Source: an uncultured Mycoplasmatota bacterium (GTDB lineage Bacteria > Bacillota_I > Bacilli_A > RF39 > UBA660). From it: 5,525 nucleotides of DNA. Where the stretch lies: the NCBI GenBank assembly GCA_948472605.1, contig CAOKUH010000095.1, forward strand, positions 1 through 5,525, written 5' to 3'. Made by a program: the position numbers and the translations under genes. Positions 1 to 5,525 of the stretch are shown piece after piece (position 1 is the stretch's first letter; the number at the start of each line of letters is the position of its first letter). Below the pieces are notes generated by a model. That model was not told where the DNA came from. It saw nothing but the letters and a program-made list of their open reading frames with translations, and did no database searches.

Positions 1-122
1 AAATCCCCCATGTTTTTTTAATATATTGTCTACTTTTACTTGACTAATGCAAAATAAACTAATAAAAAAATAAACCAAATCGTCAAAATAAATTATACAA
101 ATAAATGAAAATATGATAAATT
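1..122. other. AT-rich intergenic stretch, no gene seen
   Basis: All plus-strand frames hit stops early (TAA at 19-21, TGA at 41-43, TAA ending at 47), and none shows a recognisable protein tail. On the minus strand the run ATGGGGGATTT at the left edge contains GGGGGA, which could be a Shine-Dalgarno for a leftward gene starting just outside the window, with TATATT (25-20) as a possible -10. Neither can be confirmed. Confidence 0.4.
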
Positions 123-149
123 AAAGTGCAGAAATACAAGCACTTTTTT
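123..149 (+). terminator. Second hairpin with T-tract on the plus strand
   Basis: AAAGTGC (123-129) pairs perfectly with GCACTTT (140-146) around a 10-nt loop; on the plus strand the Ts run from 144 to 149. This orientation suits the end of a rightward gene lying to the left of the window, convergent with rpe. Read on the minus strand the stem is followed by TTTAATTTAT, a weaker tail, so it might also back up the operon terminator. No complete plus-strand gene is visible upstream within the window. Confidence 0.5.
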
Positions 150-174
150 GTGTTGATAGAAAGATTGAGAAGGT

Positions 175-207
175 AAAAAGAAAGAAGAAGCAGCAACTTC
201 CTCTTTC
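175..207 (-). terminator. Rho-independent terminator after rpe (operon end)
   Basis: On the minus strand GAAAGAGGAAG (207-197) pairs with CTTCTTCTTTC (190-180), an 11-bp stem with one G-U wobble and a 6-nt loop TTGCTG. Five Ts (179-175) follow directly. The hairpin begins 7 nt after the rpe stop codon. Position, stem and T-run all fit an intrinsic terminator ending the operon. Confidence 0.8.
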
Positions 208-214
208 GATAATC

Positions 215-853
215 TTAAAACTTCAATTTTTCAATTTGACGATCAAAATTTGTACTCTTACAAATATAAGAACCAGCAACTATTCTATCTAATTTTGTAT
301 CATTTAATAAATTAAGAGAATTATCATTAATTCCTCCATCTATGCTAATTAAGAATGTTAAATTATTTTCCTTTTTTATTTCTTCTAATCTTTTTAGCCT
401 TTCTATTGTACTTGGTAAAAATTTTTGTCCACCATAACCTGGTATAATTGCCATTACTAAAACTAAGTCTATTTTTTTTAAATAAGGAACTAATAAATCT
501 AAATCAGTCAAAGGACTTATAGCGATTCCAACTTTTACATTTTTAGAATTTAAATATTTAATTATCTTATTATGATTAGTAGTAGCTTCAAATTCATAAA
601 TAATTATTTCTGGATTTAAATACATGAAAATATCAATATATTTTCTTAAATGTAAAGTCATTAAATGAACTTCTTTTGGCTTCTTACTTTTTCTTAAAAT
701 ATCCAACATTGATTTATCAAAATGCGTTATATTATTAACAAGTAGCCCATCAGCTACATCCACATGAATAAAATCTACTTTTGATTCATTAATTAATTTA
801 AGTGTTTTTTCAAAAGAATTATTTATACTTAAAAATGATACTGATGTTTTCAT
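215..853 (-). CDS. rpe: Ribulose-phosphate 3-epimerase (divergent)
   Basis: Rpe interconverts D-ribulose 5-phosphate and D-xylulose 5-phosphate in the cytosolic pentose phosphate pathway; it is a metal-dependent TIM barrel. The 212-residue length is slightly below the usual ~220. The four expected metal ligands are visible: H30 and D32 in HVDVADG, H63 in EVHLM, and D172 in IDGGIN, with D32 and D172 also the catalytic acid/base pair. The phosphate-binding PGYGGQKF (138-145) and the late AGS (193-195) are present. Several usually invariant positions differ: PSILS is VSFLS (5-9), VMDG is VADG (33-36), and MTVNPG is MAIIPG (134-139). The start is set by a perfect AAGGAGG 4 nt upstream. It is the last gene of the operon, 9 nt after rsgA, and is followed at once by a terminator. 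Operon position favours true Rpe; a related sugar-phosphate epimerase, such as an allulose-6-phosphate type, is less likely but not excluded. Confidence 0.9.
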   Translation of the reverse strand: MKTSVSFLSINNSFEKTLKLINESKVDFIHVDVADGLLVNNITHFDKSMLDILRKSKKPKEVHLMTLHLRKYIDIFMYLNPEIIIYEFEATTNHNKIIKYLNSKNVKVGIAISPLTDLDLLVPYLKKIDLVLVMAIIPGYGGQKFLPSTIERLKRLEEIKKENNLTFLISIDGGINDNSLNLLNDTKLDRIVAGSYICKSTNFDRQIEKLKF

Positions 854-857
854 ATTT

Positions 858-864
858 CCTCCTT
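858..864 (-). promoter_or_regulatory. rpe ribosome binding site overlapping the rsgA stop
   Basis: The minus strand reads TAAGGAGGAAATATG: the rsgA stop TAA (863-865) runs directly into the consensus AAGGAGG, which stands 4 nt from the rpe ATG. A ribosome terminating on rsgA would be positioned right at the rpe start, indicating coupled translation or reinitiation. Confidence 0.75.
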
Positions 865-1690
865 ATTTATTCTTTATAAATTCTAAGTAATTATTATACC
901 TTGATAAAAGTATCTCATCTTTACTTACAGCTGTTTTTACTTCACAATTAATTTCTTTATTATGCATACAATCTTTATATGGGCAATTATATTTTTTAAA
1001 CTCAACAAAACTATTTTTTATATCTTCTTTTTTTATATTATTAAATTCTAAACTAGAAAATCCAGGAGTATCTGCAATTAAAAATTTTTTAAATTTAAAT
1101 AATTCTACATGACGAGTAGTATGTTTTCCTCTTCCAAGGCTTTCACTTATTTCATCAGTTTTTAGATTTAGTGATTTATCTATTTTATTTAAAAGAGTAC
1201 TTTTACCTGCACCAGTTTGACCTGTAACTACCACTATTTTATTTTTTAATATCTTATTTAGTTTTTTATATTCCTTATTAGTAATTACTTTATAGCCTAT
1301 ACTTTTATAATATTTTATAGTTTTTTTTAAATCATTTAATTCTTTTTTATTAAGTAAATCTAATTTAGTAAATACTAAAACTGGTTCTATATTATTGATT
1401 GTTATTATACTTATCATTTTATCTAGTAAATTAAAAGACAAATTAGGTTTTTTGACACTAGTTACTATTAGAGCCATATCTACATTAGCTATAGATGGTC
1501 TTTTAAGTTCATTTTCTCTAGGTAATATTTCTAATATATATTTATTATCTTTATCAATAATACATTTATCACCAACTAGAGGTGTTATATCTTCATTGCG
1601 AAATTTTCCTCTAGCATGGCAATCTATTTCTCCTTCACTTGTTTCAATAGTATATAAGTTACTTATAATTTTTATTATTTTACCTTCCAT
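863..1690 (-). CDS. rsgA: Small ribosomal subunit biogenesis GTPase RsgA
   Basis: RsgA is a cytosolic, ribosome-activated GTPase that checks late 30S subunit maturation. The 275-residue protein has all three family parts. An N-terminal OB-fold spans about 1-65. A circularly permuted GTPase domain follows, with the G4 motif TKLD (108-111) before the G1 P-loop GQTGAGKST (157-165), the G2 region GRGKHTT (186-192) and G3 DTPG (207-210). A C-terminal zinc domain has C236, C241, H243 and C249. The start MEGKIIKI matches family N-termini, and no other Met occurs before residue 72. It begins 1 nt after the prkC stop, and its only SD-like element (AGGA, 1701-1704) lies inside the prkC 3' end, 10 nt away, so translation probably depends on coupling. 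In B. subtilis the orthologue CpgA is phosphorylated by PrkC, which fits the neighbouring kinase. Nothing looks truncated. Confidence 0.96.
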   Translation of the reverse strand: MEGKIIKIISNLYTIETSEGEIDCHARGKFRNEDITPLVGDKCIIDKDNKYILEILPRENELKRPSIANVDMALIVTSVKKPNLSFNLLDKMISIITINNIEPVLVFTKLDLLNKKELNDLKKTIKYYKSIGYKVITNKEYKKLNKILKNKIVVVTGQTGAGKSTLLNKIDKSLNLKTDEISESLGRGKHTTRHVELFKFKKFLIADTPGFSSLEFNNIKKEDIKNSFVEFKKYNCPYKDCMHNKEINCEVKTAVSKDEILLSRYNNYLEFIKNK

Positions 1691-1691
1691 A

Positions 1692-3425
1692 TTAACATTG
1701 TCCTAATGCTTGTGATATTTCATCACATATATCTTCACCTTCAGGTGGAACAGCTATTTTAATAGTTAAGCTAGCTCCAGATGATATAATTGTATATCCT
1801 TCAGGTTTACTTTGTTCTATAATAGTACCTGCTGGATAATCACTAGTCATTACCTCTTCAATAGTTAAAGCAATATTATGTTCTTTACAGAATGCCTCTA
1901 TTTCTTCTAATGTAAAATTTCCTTCTTTAAAGTTTGGATATTTACTTACAACATTTGGAATATATAACGTAATAGTATCTCCAACTGATAATTTATCTCC
2001 TTCTTTTGCAGATTGATCAATTATTTCTCCATCTTTAGCTGTACTATTTTCCTCAACATCTCTTTTTTCAATTAAAACCTGTAACCCTTTAGCTTCTAAA
2101 GCACCTTTTATTTCCAAATAATTTTTACCAATGTATTTTTCAATTGTTATTTTAGTATCACCAATAGAAACATATAATGTAATCTCTGTTCCTTTAGTTC
2201 TCTTGCTACCACTTGCTGGGTTTGTCTTGACAACATTTCCTTCTTTTACTTCACTAGATGATTGTTCCTGTTGCTCATCACTTACTATAAATCCAGCATC
2301 TTGTAATATTTGAATAGCCTCTGTCACAGTTTTATTAGTAACAGATGGTACTTCAATTTCTTTTCCATTAGTAATAAATGGTATTAAGACAACAACACAT
2401 GTAATTGCTACAACTAACATCGTAAATATTGAAGCTAAGATAATCAATAATTTATTTTGCTTTTTTAAATCATTTTTGGTTATTTGCTTTGCTATAGTAT
2501 CTTCACCCTTACTTTCTTTTTTATTTTCTTTTTTTGTTACTTTAGTATCATCCAGAAATTTTTCTGAATATTGAAAAGTTATTCTTGGTTCATTTGCTCT
2601 TGCATCGTTCATACATGTTTTCAAATCTTCATGCATTTCTCTCGCATCAGCATAACGATTTTTAGGATTTTTCGCCGTTGCTTTAAAGATAATATTAGCT
2701 ATACTATTAGGTACACTAGGAAGTTCCTCTTTAATATCTGGCATTGCTTCTTTTAATTGTTTTAAAGCAATTTCAACAGCATTATCTCCTCTAAAAGGTA
2801 ATTTACCAGTTAAAAGTTCATACATGACTATTCCCATTGAATATATATCACTTTGAAGTCCTGCCCCTTTACCATTTGCTTGTTCTGGTGGCAAATAATG
2901 AACACTTCCCATAACAGAATTCGTTTGAGTAAGTTGAGTGGCATTCATTGCCATTGCTATACCAAAATCAGTTATCTTTACTAGCCCATTTTCTAAAATC
3001 ATTATATTTTGCGGTTTTATATCACGATGAATTATATAAGCATCATGAGCAACACTCATACCATCTGTAATTTGAAGCATTATATCTATAACTTCACTTA
3101 TTGTAAGTTTTCCTCTTCTTTTTATTAAATCTTTTAAATGCTTACCTTCAATATATTCCATAACGATATAATATTCGCCATTGTCTTCCCCAACATCGTA
3201 AACTTCAACAATATTAGGATGATTTAAACTACTAGCTGATAGGGCTTCTCTTTGAAAACGATGGACAAATTTTTCATCACTAGCAAGATCTCCTCTTAAA
3301 AGTTTAATAGCAACATTTCTATCTAAAATTGTATCATAAGCAAGGTAGACATTTGCCATTCCTCCCTCACCAATACTTTTAATAATTTGATAACGATCAC
3401 TAATCTTTTGCCCCTTCATTATCAT
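1692..3425 (-). CDS. prkC: PASTA-domain Ser/Thr protein kinase (PrkC/Stk1 type)
   Basis: This is a single-pass membrane eukaryotic-like Ser/Thr kinase whose PASTA domains sense peptidoglycan/lipid II and which regulates wall synthesis, growth and translation factors. In the 577 residues the Hanks kinase domain (about 12-270) has the Gly-rich loop GEGGMANVY (19-27), K41 in VAIK, E60, HRDIKPQN (133-140), DFG (153-155) and GSVHYLPPEQ (173-182). Activation-loop T163, T166 and T168 are candidate autophosphorylation sites. A Lys-rich juxtamembrane linker (about 296-325) precedes one transmembrane helix (about 326-350). Three extracellular PASTA repeats follow (about 354-421, 422-489, 490-558). The last 18 residues form an acidic tail with C567 and C577. 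It overlaps prpC by 4 nt (ATGA). The first ATG is chosen because GGTGA lies 6 nt upstream; the in-frame ATG two codons later is also possible and would change little. Confidence 0.97.
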   Translation of the reverse strand: MIMKGQKISDRYQIIKSIGEGGMANVYLAYDTILDRNVAIKLLRGDLASDEKFVHRFQREALSASSLNHPNIVEVYDVGEDNGEYYIVMEYIEGKHLKDLIKRRGKLTISEVIDIMLQITDGMSVAHDAYIIHRDIKPQNIMILENGLVKITDFGIAMAMNATQLTQTNSVMGSVHYLPPEQANGKGAGLQSDIYSMGIVMYELLTGKLPFRGDNAVEIALKQLKEAMPDIKEELPSVPNSIANIIFKATAKNPKNRYADAREMHEDLKTCMNDARANEPRITFQYSEKFLDDTKVTKKENKKESKGEDTIAKQITKNDLKKQNKLLIILASIFTMLVVAITCVVVLIPFITNGKEIEVPSVTNKTVTEAIQILQDAGFIVSDEQQEQSSSEVKEGNVVKTNPASGSKRTKGTEITLYVSIGDTKITIEKYIGKNYLEIKGALEAKGLQVLIEKRDVEENSTAKDGEIIDQSAKEGDKLSVGDTITLYIPNVVSKYPNFKEGNFTLEEIEAFCKEHNIALTIEEVMTSDYPAGTIIEQSKPEGYTIISSGASLTIKIAVPPEGEDICDEISQALGQC

Positions 3426-4171
3426 TCTATTTCACCACTTTCTTTAATTTGTAAATAAGCGATTGATATATTGTCTTGTCCTCCCCTGACATTACATTTT
3501 CTAATTAATTTTATAATTTTTTCTTCAATTGTTAAAGTATTATCATTTAATACTTTCTCTATTTGTTCATCACTTAACATATTAGTCAAGCCATCACTAC
3601 AAAGTAGTATTGCTTCACTTGATAAATCGACATCAAATATATCTAGTTCTACTTTCTCCATAGCTCCTAAAGCCTTCATCAAAACATTTTTTTTAGGATG
3701 GTATTTTGCTTCCTCTTCCGTTAATTGACCAGTTTCTACAAGTAAGTTAACTAAAGAATGGGGCTTTGTAACTTGATGTAAATGACCATTTTTTAAAACA
3801 TACCCTGTAGAATCTCCAATATTACCGAATATTAAGTAATCTTCCGTCAATAGAGCTAAAACTAAAGTAGTTCCAAGTCCTCTAGCTCCAGGATTTTTTT
3901 TAGCATATTCTATAATTTCATTATTTACTTCACTTGCATTATCATTAAGCCAATTGACAGCATCTAATTTAGAACCAATGGAAGCAATAGAACTAAAGCG
4001 CTTACCAAAATGCGTAACAACAAGACTAGATGCCACTTCTCCTGCTCTATGTCCCCCCATACCATCAGCAACCATTAATAAATATTCATTATTTATATTT
4101 TTAAGAATAGTTACACTATCCTCATTGTGACTTCTAACTCTACCAGCATCGGTTAAATAAAAACTTTTCAT
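3422..4171 (-). CDS. prpC: PP2C-family Ser/Thr phosphatase (PrpC/Stp type)
   Basis: This cytosolic PPM/PP2C phosphatase removes phosphate from Ser/Thr residues added by the adjacent kinase and from the kinase itself. At 249 residues it has the normal length for the bacterial single-domain type. Metal-binding Asp residues are present in RSHNED (D18), ADGMGGH (D36 and G37), CSDGL (D193) and GGQDN (D233), with D120 in GNIGDS the usual third-metal ligand. R13 is the likely phosphate-binding Arg, and GTT (100-102) is conserved. The flap region carries TKPHSLV (135-141), where Bacillus homologues have TEDHSLV. Its ATG overlaps the rlmN TGA by 4 nt, and a strong GAGGTGG Shine-Dalgarno (4176-4182) lies 4 nt upstream. 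It overlaps prkC by 4 nt in turn, which keeps kinase and phosphatase output linked. No truncation or frameshift is seen. The staphylococcal/streptococcal name is stp. Confidence 0.96.
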   Translation of the reverse strand: MKSFYLTDAGRVRSHNEDSVTILKNINNEYLLMVADGMGGHRAGEVASSLVVTHFGKRFSSIASIGSKLDAVNWLNDNASEVNNEIIEYAKKNPGARGLGTTLVLALLTEDYLIFGNIGDSTGYVLKNGHLHQVTKPHSLVNLLVETGQLTEEEAKYHPKKNVLMKALGAMEKVELDIFDVDLSSEAILLCSDGLTNMLSDEQIEKVLNDNTLTIEEKIIKLIRKCNVRGGQDNISIAYLQIKESGEIE

Positions 4172-5190
4172 TTTTCCACCTCTTTGCTTCTAAGCTGCCC
4201 ACAAGCAGCAGATATTTTACTGCCAAATTCTTTTCTAATAGTTACGTTAATGCCTTTACTTTTTAAAGCTGCACAAAAGTTACTAATAGTTTTAGCATCA
4301 CTTTTTGATAAATTAATATGATTAGTTTCATTGTAAGGAATTAAATTAACATAAATATTCATCCCTTTTAACAAATTTGCCAATTCTAAAGCACAATCTT
4401 CACTATCATTTATCTCTTTAAGCATAACATATTCTATGGTTACTCGTCTATTAGTATGTGCAATATAATCACGAATAGCTGTAATTAGTTGACTTATATT
4501 ATACACTTTATTTACTTTCATTAAGCGATTTCTAATTTCATCATTTGGAGCATGCAAAGAAATAGCCAAATTTATTTGAATATCCATATTCATTAAATCA
4601 TATATTTTGGGTACTATTCCACTTGTTGATAAAGTAATATGACGTATTCCAATAGCGAGTCCTTTAGCATCATTTATAATATTTATAAAATTCATAACAT
4701 TTCGAAAGTTATCTAAAGGTTCTCCAATACCCATAATAACAACACTTGAAATACGCATCTTTATATCACTTTCAATTAATAATATTTGACTAACCATTTC
4801 GAAAGTTTCTAAATTTCTTACTTTTTTTAATCTTCCACTTTCACAAAAAGCACATCCCATATTACAACCAACTTGACTAGAAACACATAAACTTATGCCA
4901 TAATCATGATACATTACAACAGCTTCAATATAGTTTTGATCCGAAAGTTGAAATAGATACTTTCTTGTTAAAGTATCACGTTCTCTACGAATAATTTTAG
5001 GAACACTAAAAGAAAAATCAGATTTTATTTTATCTCTTATTTCTTTTTTTATATTAGACCAATTATCAGGATTAGCCTCTTCTTTCTGATAAAGCCATTC
5101 AAAAACTTGTAAAGCTTTAAACTTCTTTTCTCCTATTTCCAAAAAATAATTTTCTAAAGATTCTCTTGTTATTCCATAAATATTTTTCAT
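4168..5190 (-). CDS. rlmN: 23S rRNA (adenine2503-C2)/tRNA methyltransferase RlmN
   Basis: RlmN is a radical SAM enzyme that methylates C2 of A2503 in 23S rRNA and of A37 in some tRNAs, tuning the peptide exit tunnel and decoding. The 340-residue protein shows the CxxxCxxC cluster motif C109, C113, C116 (residues 109-116). C102, seven residues earlier, matches E. coli C118, and C330 in ACGQLR matches the methyl-carrying C355. E89 in IEAVVM is spaced like E. coli E105. GIGEPLDN (154-161) is the SAM-binding GEP region, and STSGIVP (188-194) and SLHAPND (211-217) are typical of the family. The motif downstream of the cluster, CESGRLKKVRNL, is unlike that of Cfr, so RlmN is preferred over a resistance methyltransferase. 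It is the first gene of the operon, with AGGTG 5 nt before the ATG. It ends in TGA overlapping the prpC start. Confidence 0.96.
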   Translation of the reverse strand: MKNIYGITRESLENYFLEIGEKKFKALQVFEWLYQKEEANPDNWSNIKKEIRDKIKSDFSFSVPKIIRRERDTLTRKYLFQLSDQNYIEAVVMYHDYGISLCVSSQVGCNMGCAFCESGRLKKVRNLETFEMVSQILLIESDIKMRISSVVIMGIGEPLDNFRNVMNFINIINDAKGLAIGIRHITLSTSGIVPKIYDLMNMDIQINLAISLHAPNDEIRNRLMKVNKVYNISQLITAIRDYIAHTNRRVTIEYVMLKEINDSEDCALELANLLKGMNIYVNLIPYNETNHINLSKSDAKTISNFCAALKSKGINVTIRKEFGSKISAACGQLRSKEVEK

Positions 5191-5194
5191 TGTT

Positions 5195-5200
5195 TCACCT
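5195..5200 (-). promoter_or_regulatory. rlmN ribosome binding site
   Basis: The minus strand reads AGGTGA immediately before AACAATG, placing the core AGGTG 5 nt from the start codon. It supports the ATG at 5190 as the true rlmN start. It also sits almost exactly where transcription from the extended -10 should begin, so it may lie at the very 5' end of the mRNA. Confidence 0.7.
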
Positions 5201-5205
5201 AATTA

Positions 5206-5214
5206 ATTATAGCA
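5206..5214 (-). promoter_or_regulatory. Extended -10 promoter element upstream of rlmN
   Basis: On the minus strand this reads TGCTATAAT, a perfect TGn extension plus a consensus sigma-A TATAAT box. No TTGACA-like hexamer sits 16-18 nt upstream; that stretch is A-rich. This fits extended -10 promoters that do not need a good -35. Transcription would begin near 5199-5200, at the AGGTG Shine-Dalgarno, giving a leader of only about 10 nt. A second perfect TATAAT (minus strand, 5253-5258) would give a more ordinary leader of about 55 nt but lacks a TGn and a good -35 (TTATGT). Either or both could drive the operon. Confidence 0.45.
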
Positions 5215-5282
5215 TAATTTTATAATTTCTTTTTCTTTTTCTAATTAGTTCTATTATATTTTGCTATAGATAATCACATAAA

Positions 5283-5311
5283 TTGTCATTTTTAAATCTA
5301 AGTATTATTAA
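5283..5311 (+). promoter_or_regulatory. Weak candidate promoter for the rightward gene
   Basis: TTGTCA (5283-5288, 5 of 6 matches to the -35 consensus) is followed after 17 nt by TATTAA (5306-5311, 4 of 6 to the -10). The leader to the ATG at 5467 would be about 150 nt. An alternative is the perfect TATAAT at 5341-5346, which has only a poor -35 (CTGAAA at 19 nt spacing). In sequence this AT-rich such matches are expected by chance, so this is only a candidate. Confidence 0.22.
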
Positions 5312-5455
5312 CAATCTGAAAATATGGGCTTTAAAACCATTATAATTTGATTCTCTTTGATTTATCATTTACTATATTTAACTCAACTTTTTTATAAAAA
5401 TTATTGTTTAAAAAAAGGAAATATCAAATTTAGGGTGTATATATATTAGTAGAAA

Positions 5456-5460
5456 TGAGG
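5456..5460 (+). promoter_or_regulatory. Ribosome binding site of the partial rightward gene
   Basis: TGAGG lies 6 nt before the ATG at 5467. It decides between that start and the in-frame ATG at 5455, which overlaps the SD and has no SD of its own. Confidence 0.6.
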
Positions 5461-5466
5461 TTAATT

Positions 5467-5525
5467 ATGAAAAACAACAACGATACTAAATTCTATACTG
5501 CTAAATTTGATAGAACCTTTAAAGA
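5467..5525 (+). CDS. Partial divergent gene, N-terminus only; possibly Rpn/PD-(D/E)XK transposase-like
   Basis: Nineteen full codons are visible before the window ends, reading MKNNNDTKFYTAKFDRTFKE if the last two bases (GA) complete a Glu codon. The ATG has TGAGG (5456-5460) 6 nt upstream, a good Shine-Dalgarno. An in-frame ATG four codons earlier (5455) has none, so I prefer 5467. The FYTAKFDRTFK stretch resembles from memory the opening of Rpn-family PD-(D/E)XK nuclease/putative transposase proteins, which are common in multicopy form in gut Firmicutes and often begin with a K-(Y/F)-D-R-x-F-K motif. Those proteins are linked to RecA-independent recombination and genome mobility. The catalytic residues would lie beyond the window, so the family call is an inference from a very short stretch. 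The gene runs away from rlmN and is not part of the operon. Confidence 0.45.
   Translation, partial: MKNNNDTKFYTAKFDRTFK

Noticed and set aside
87..202. Minus-strand hydrophobic mini-ORF after rpe starting TTG just behind an AGAGGAAG sequence, about 37 codons, in the place where B. subtilis has spoVM.
   Set aside because: Its supposed SD and start lie in the terminator stem and loop, the spacing of 1-2 nt is too short, and the peptide shows no similarity to SpoVM or other known small proteins.
1395..1706. Plus-strand open frame of 103 codons opposite rsgA.
   Set aside because: It is antisense to a clearly conserved GTPase and lacks a recognisable domain; AT-rich coding DNA gives such frames readily.
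2131..2756. Two short plus-strand open frames opposite prkC, plus another opposite prpC (3471-3728).
   Set aside because: All are shadows of conserved minus-strand genes, with Cys/Ser/Ile-rich composition typical of antisense frames.
472..3901. A8 homopolymer tracts within rpe (472-479), rsgA (1321-1328) and prpC (about 3894-3901) as possible phase-variation or slippage sites.
   Set aside because: They encode Lys-Lys codons in an AT-rich genome, all frames are intact, and there is no sign of alternative frames with function.
4168..5190. Cfr-type antibiotic-resistance methyltransferase instead of RlmN.
   Set aside because: The sequence after the cysteine cluster and the housekeeping operon context match RlmN, not Cfr.
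5344..5430. Inverted repeat AATTTGAT (5344-5351) / ATCAAATT (5423-5430) and a CTTTTTT/AAAAAAG pair in the divergent region as possible operators.
   Set aside because: Short AT-only matches with long spacing are expected by chance here.
1..5525. Search for CRISPR repeats, tRNA or rRNA genes, riboswitches, insertion-sequence ends or an undescribed system.
   Set aside because: No regularly spaced repeats, structured RNA signatures or terminal inverted repeats were seen; more than 90% of the window is the conserved five-gene operon.

Overview
The window is strongly AT-rich and carries a tightly packed, leftward (minus-strand) housekeeping operon: rlmN, prpC/stp, prkC/stk, rsgA, rpe. The same gene order is known from Bacillus subtilis and many other Firmicutes. 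The PASTA-domain Ser/Thr kinase points to a walled, low-G+C Gram-positive. TGA is used as a stop (rlmN and prpC both end in TGA) and Trp is TGG, so the genetic code is standard code 11 rather than the Mycoplasma code. An AT-rich, possibly gut-associated member of the Bacilli or a nearby Firmicutes group is the best guess; nothing here fixes the genus.

Layout from right to left along the direction of transcription. A divergent intergenic region (5191-5466) separates the operon from the first 19 codons of a rightward gene cut by the window edge; its N-terminus resembles Rpn/PD-(D/E)XK transposase-like proteins. The region holds an extended -10 for the operon and weaker candidates for the rightward gene. 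Then come rlmN (5190-4168), the PP2C phosphatase (4171-3422), the PASTA kinase (3425-1692), rsgA (1690-863) and rpe (853-215). The two junctions around the phosphatase are ATGA overlaps, prkC and rsgA are 1 nt apart, and the rpe Shine-Dalgarno sequence overlaps the rsgA stop codon. A strong intrinsic terminator (175-207) starts 7 nt after rpe. A second hairpin (123-149) has its T-tract on the plus strand and would suit a convergent gene beyond the left edge. Positions 1-122 hold no gene I can support.

How the genes fit together: RlmN methylates 23S rRNA and tRNA, and RsgA is a GTPase of late 30S maturation, so both serve the translation machinery. The kinase/phosphatase pair is a membrane sensor of cell-wall status and its antagonist; in B. 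subtilis RsgA (CpgA) is a known PrkC substrate. Rpe belongs to the pentose phosphate pathway. All five proteins keep their key catalytic residues, and I see no frameshift or truncation. The window is essentially a conserved core operon. The points worth a second look are modest: active-site drift in Rpe, a Cys-containing C-terminal tail on the kinase, a very short predicted leader, the absence of thiN directly after rpe, and the partial divergent gene.
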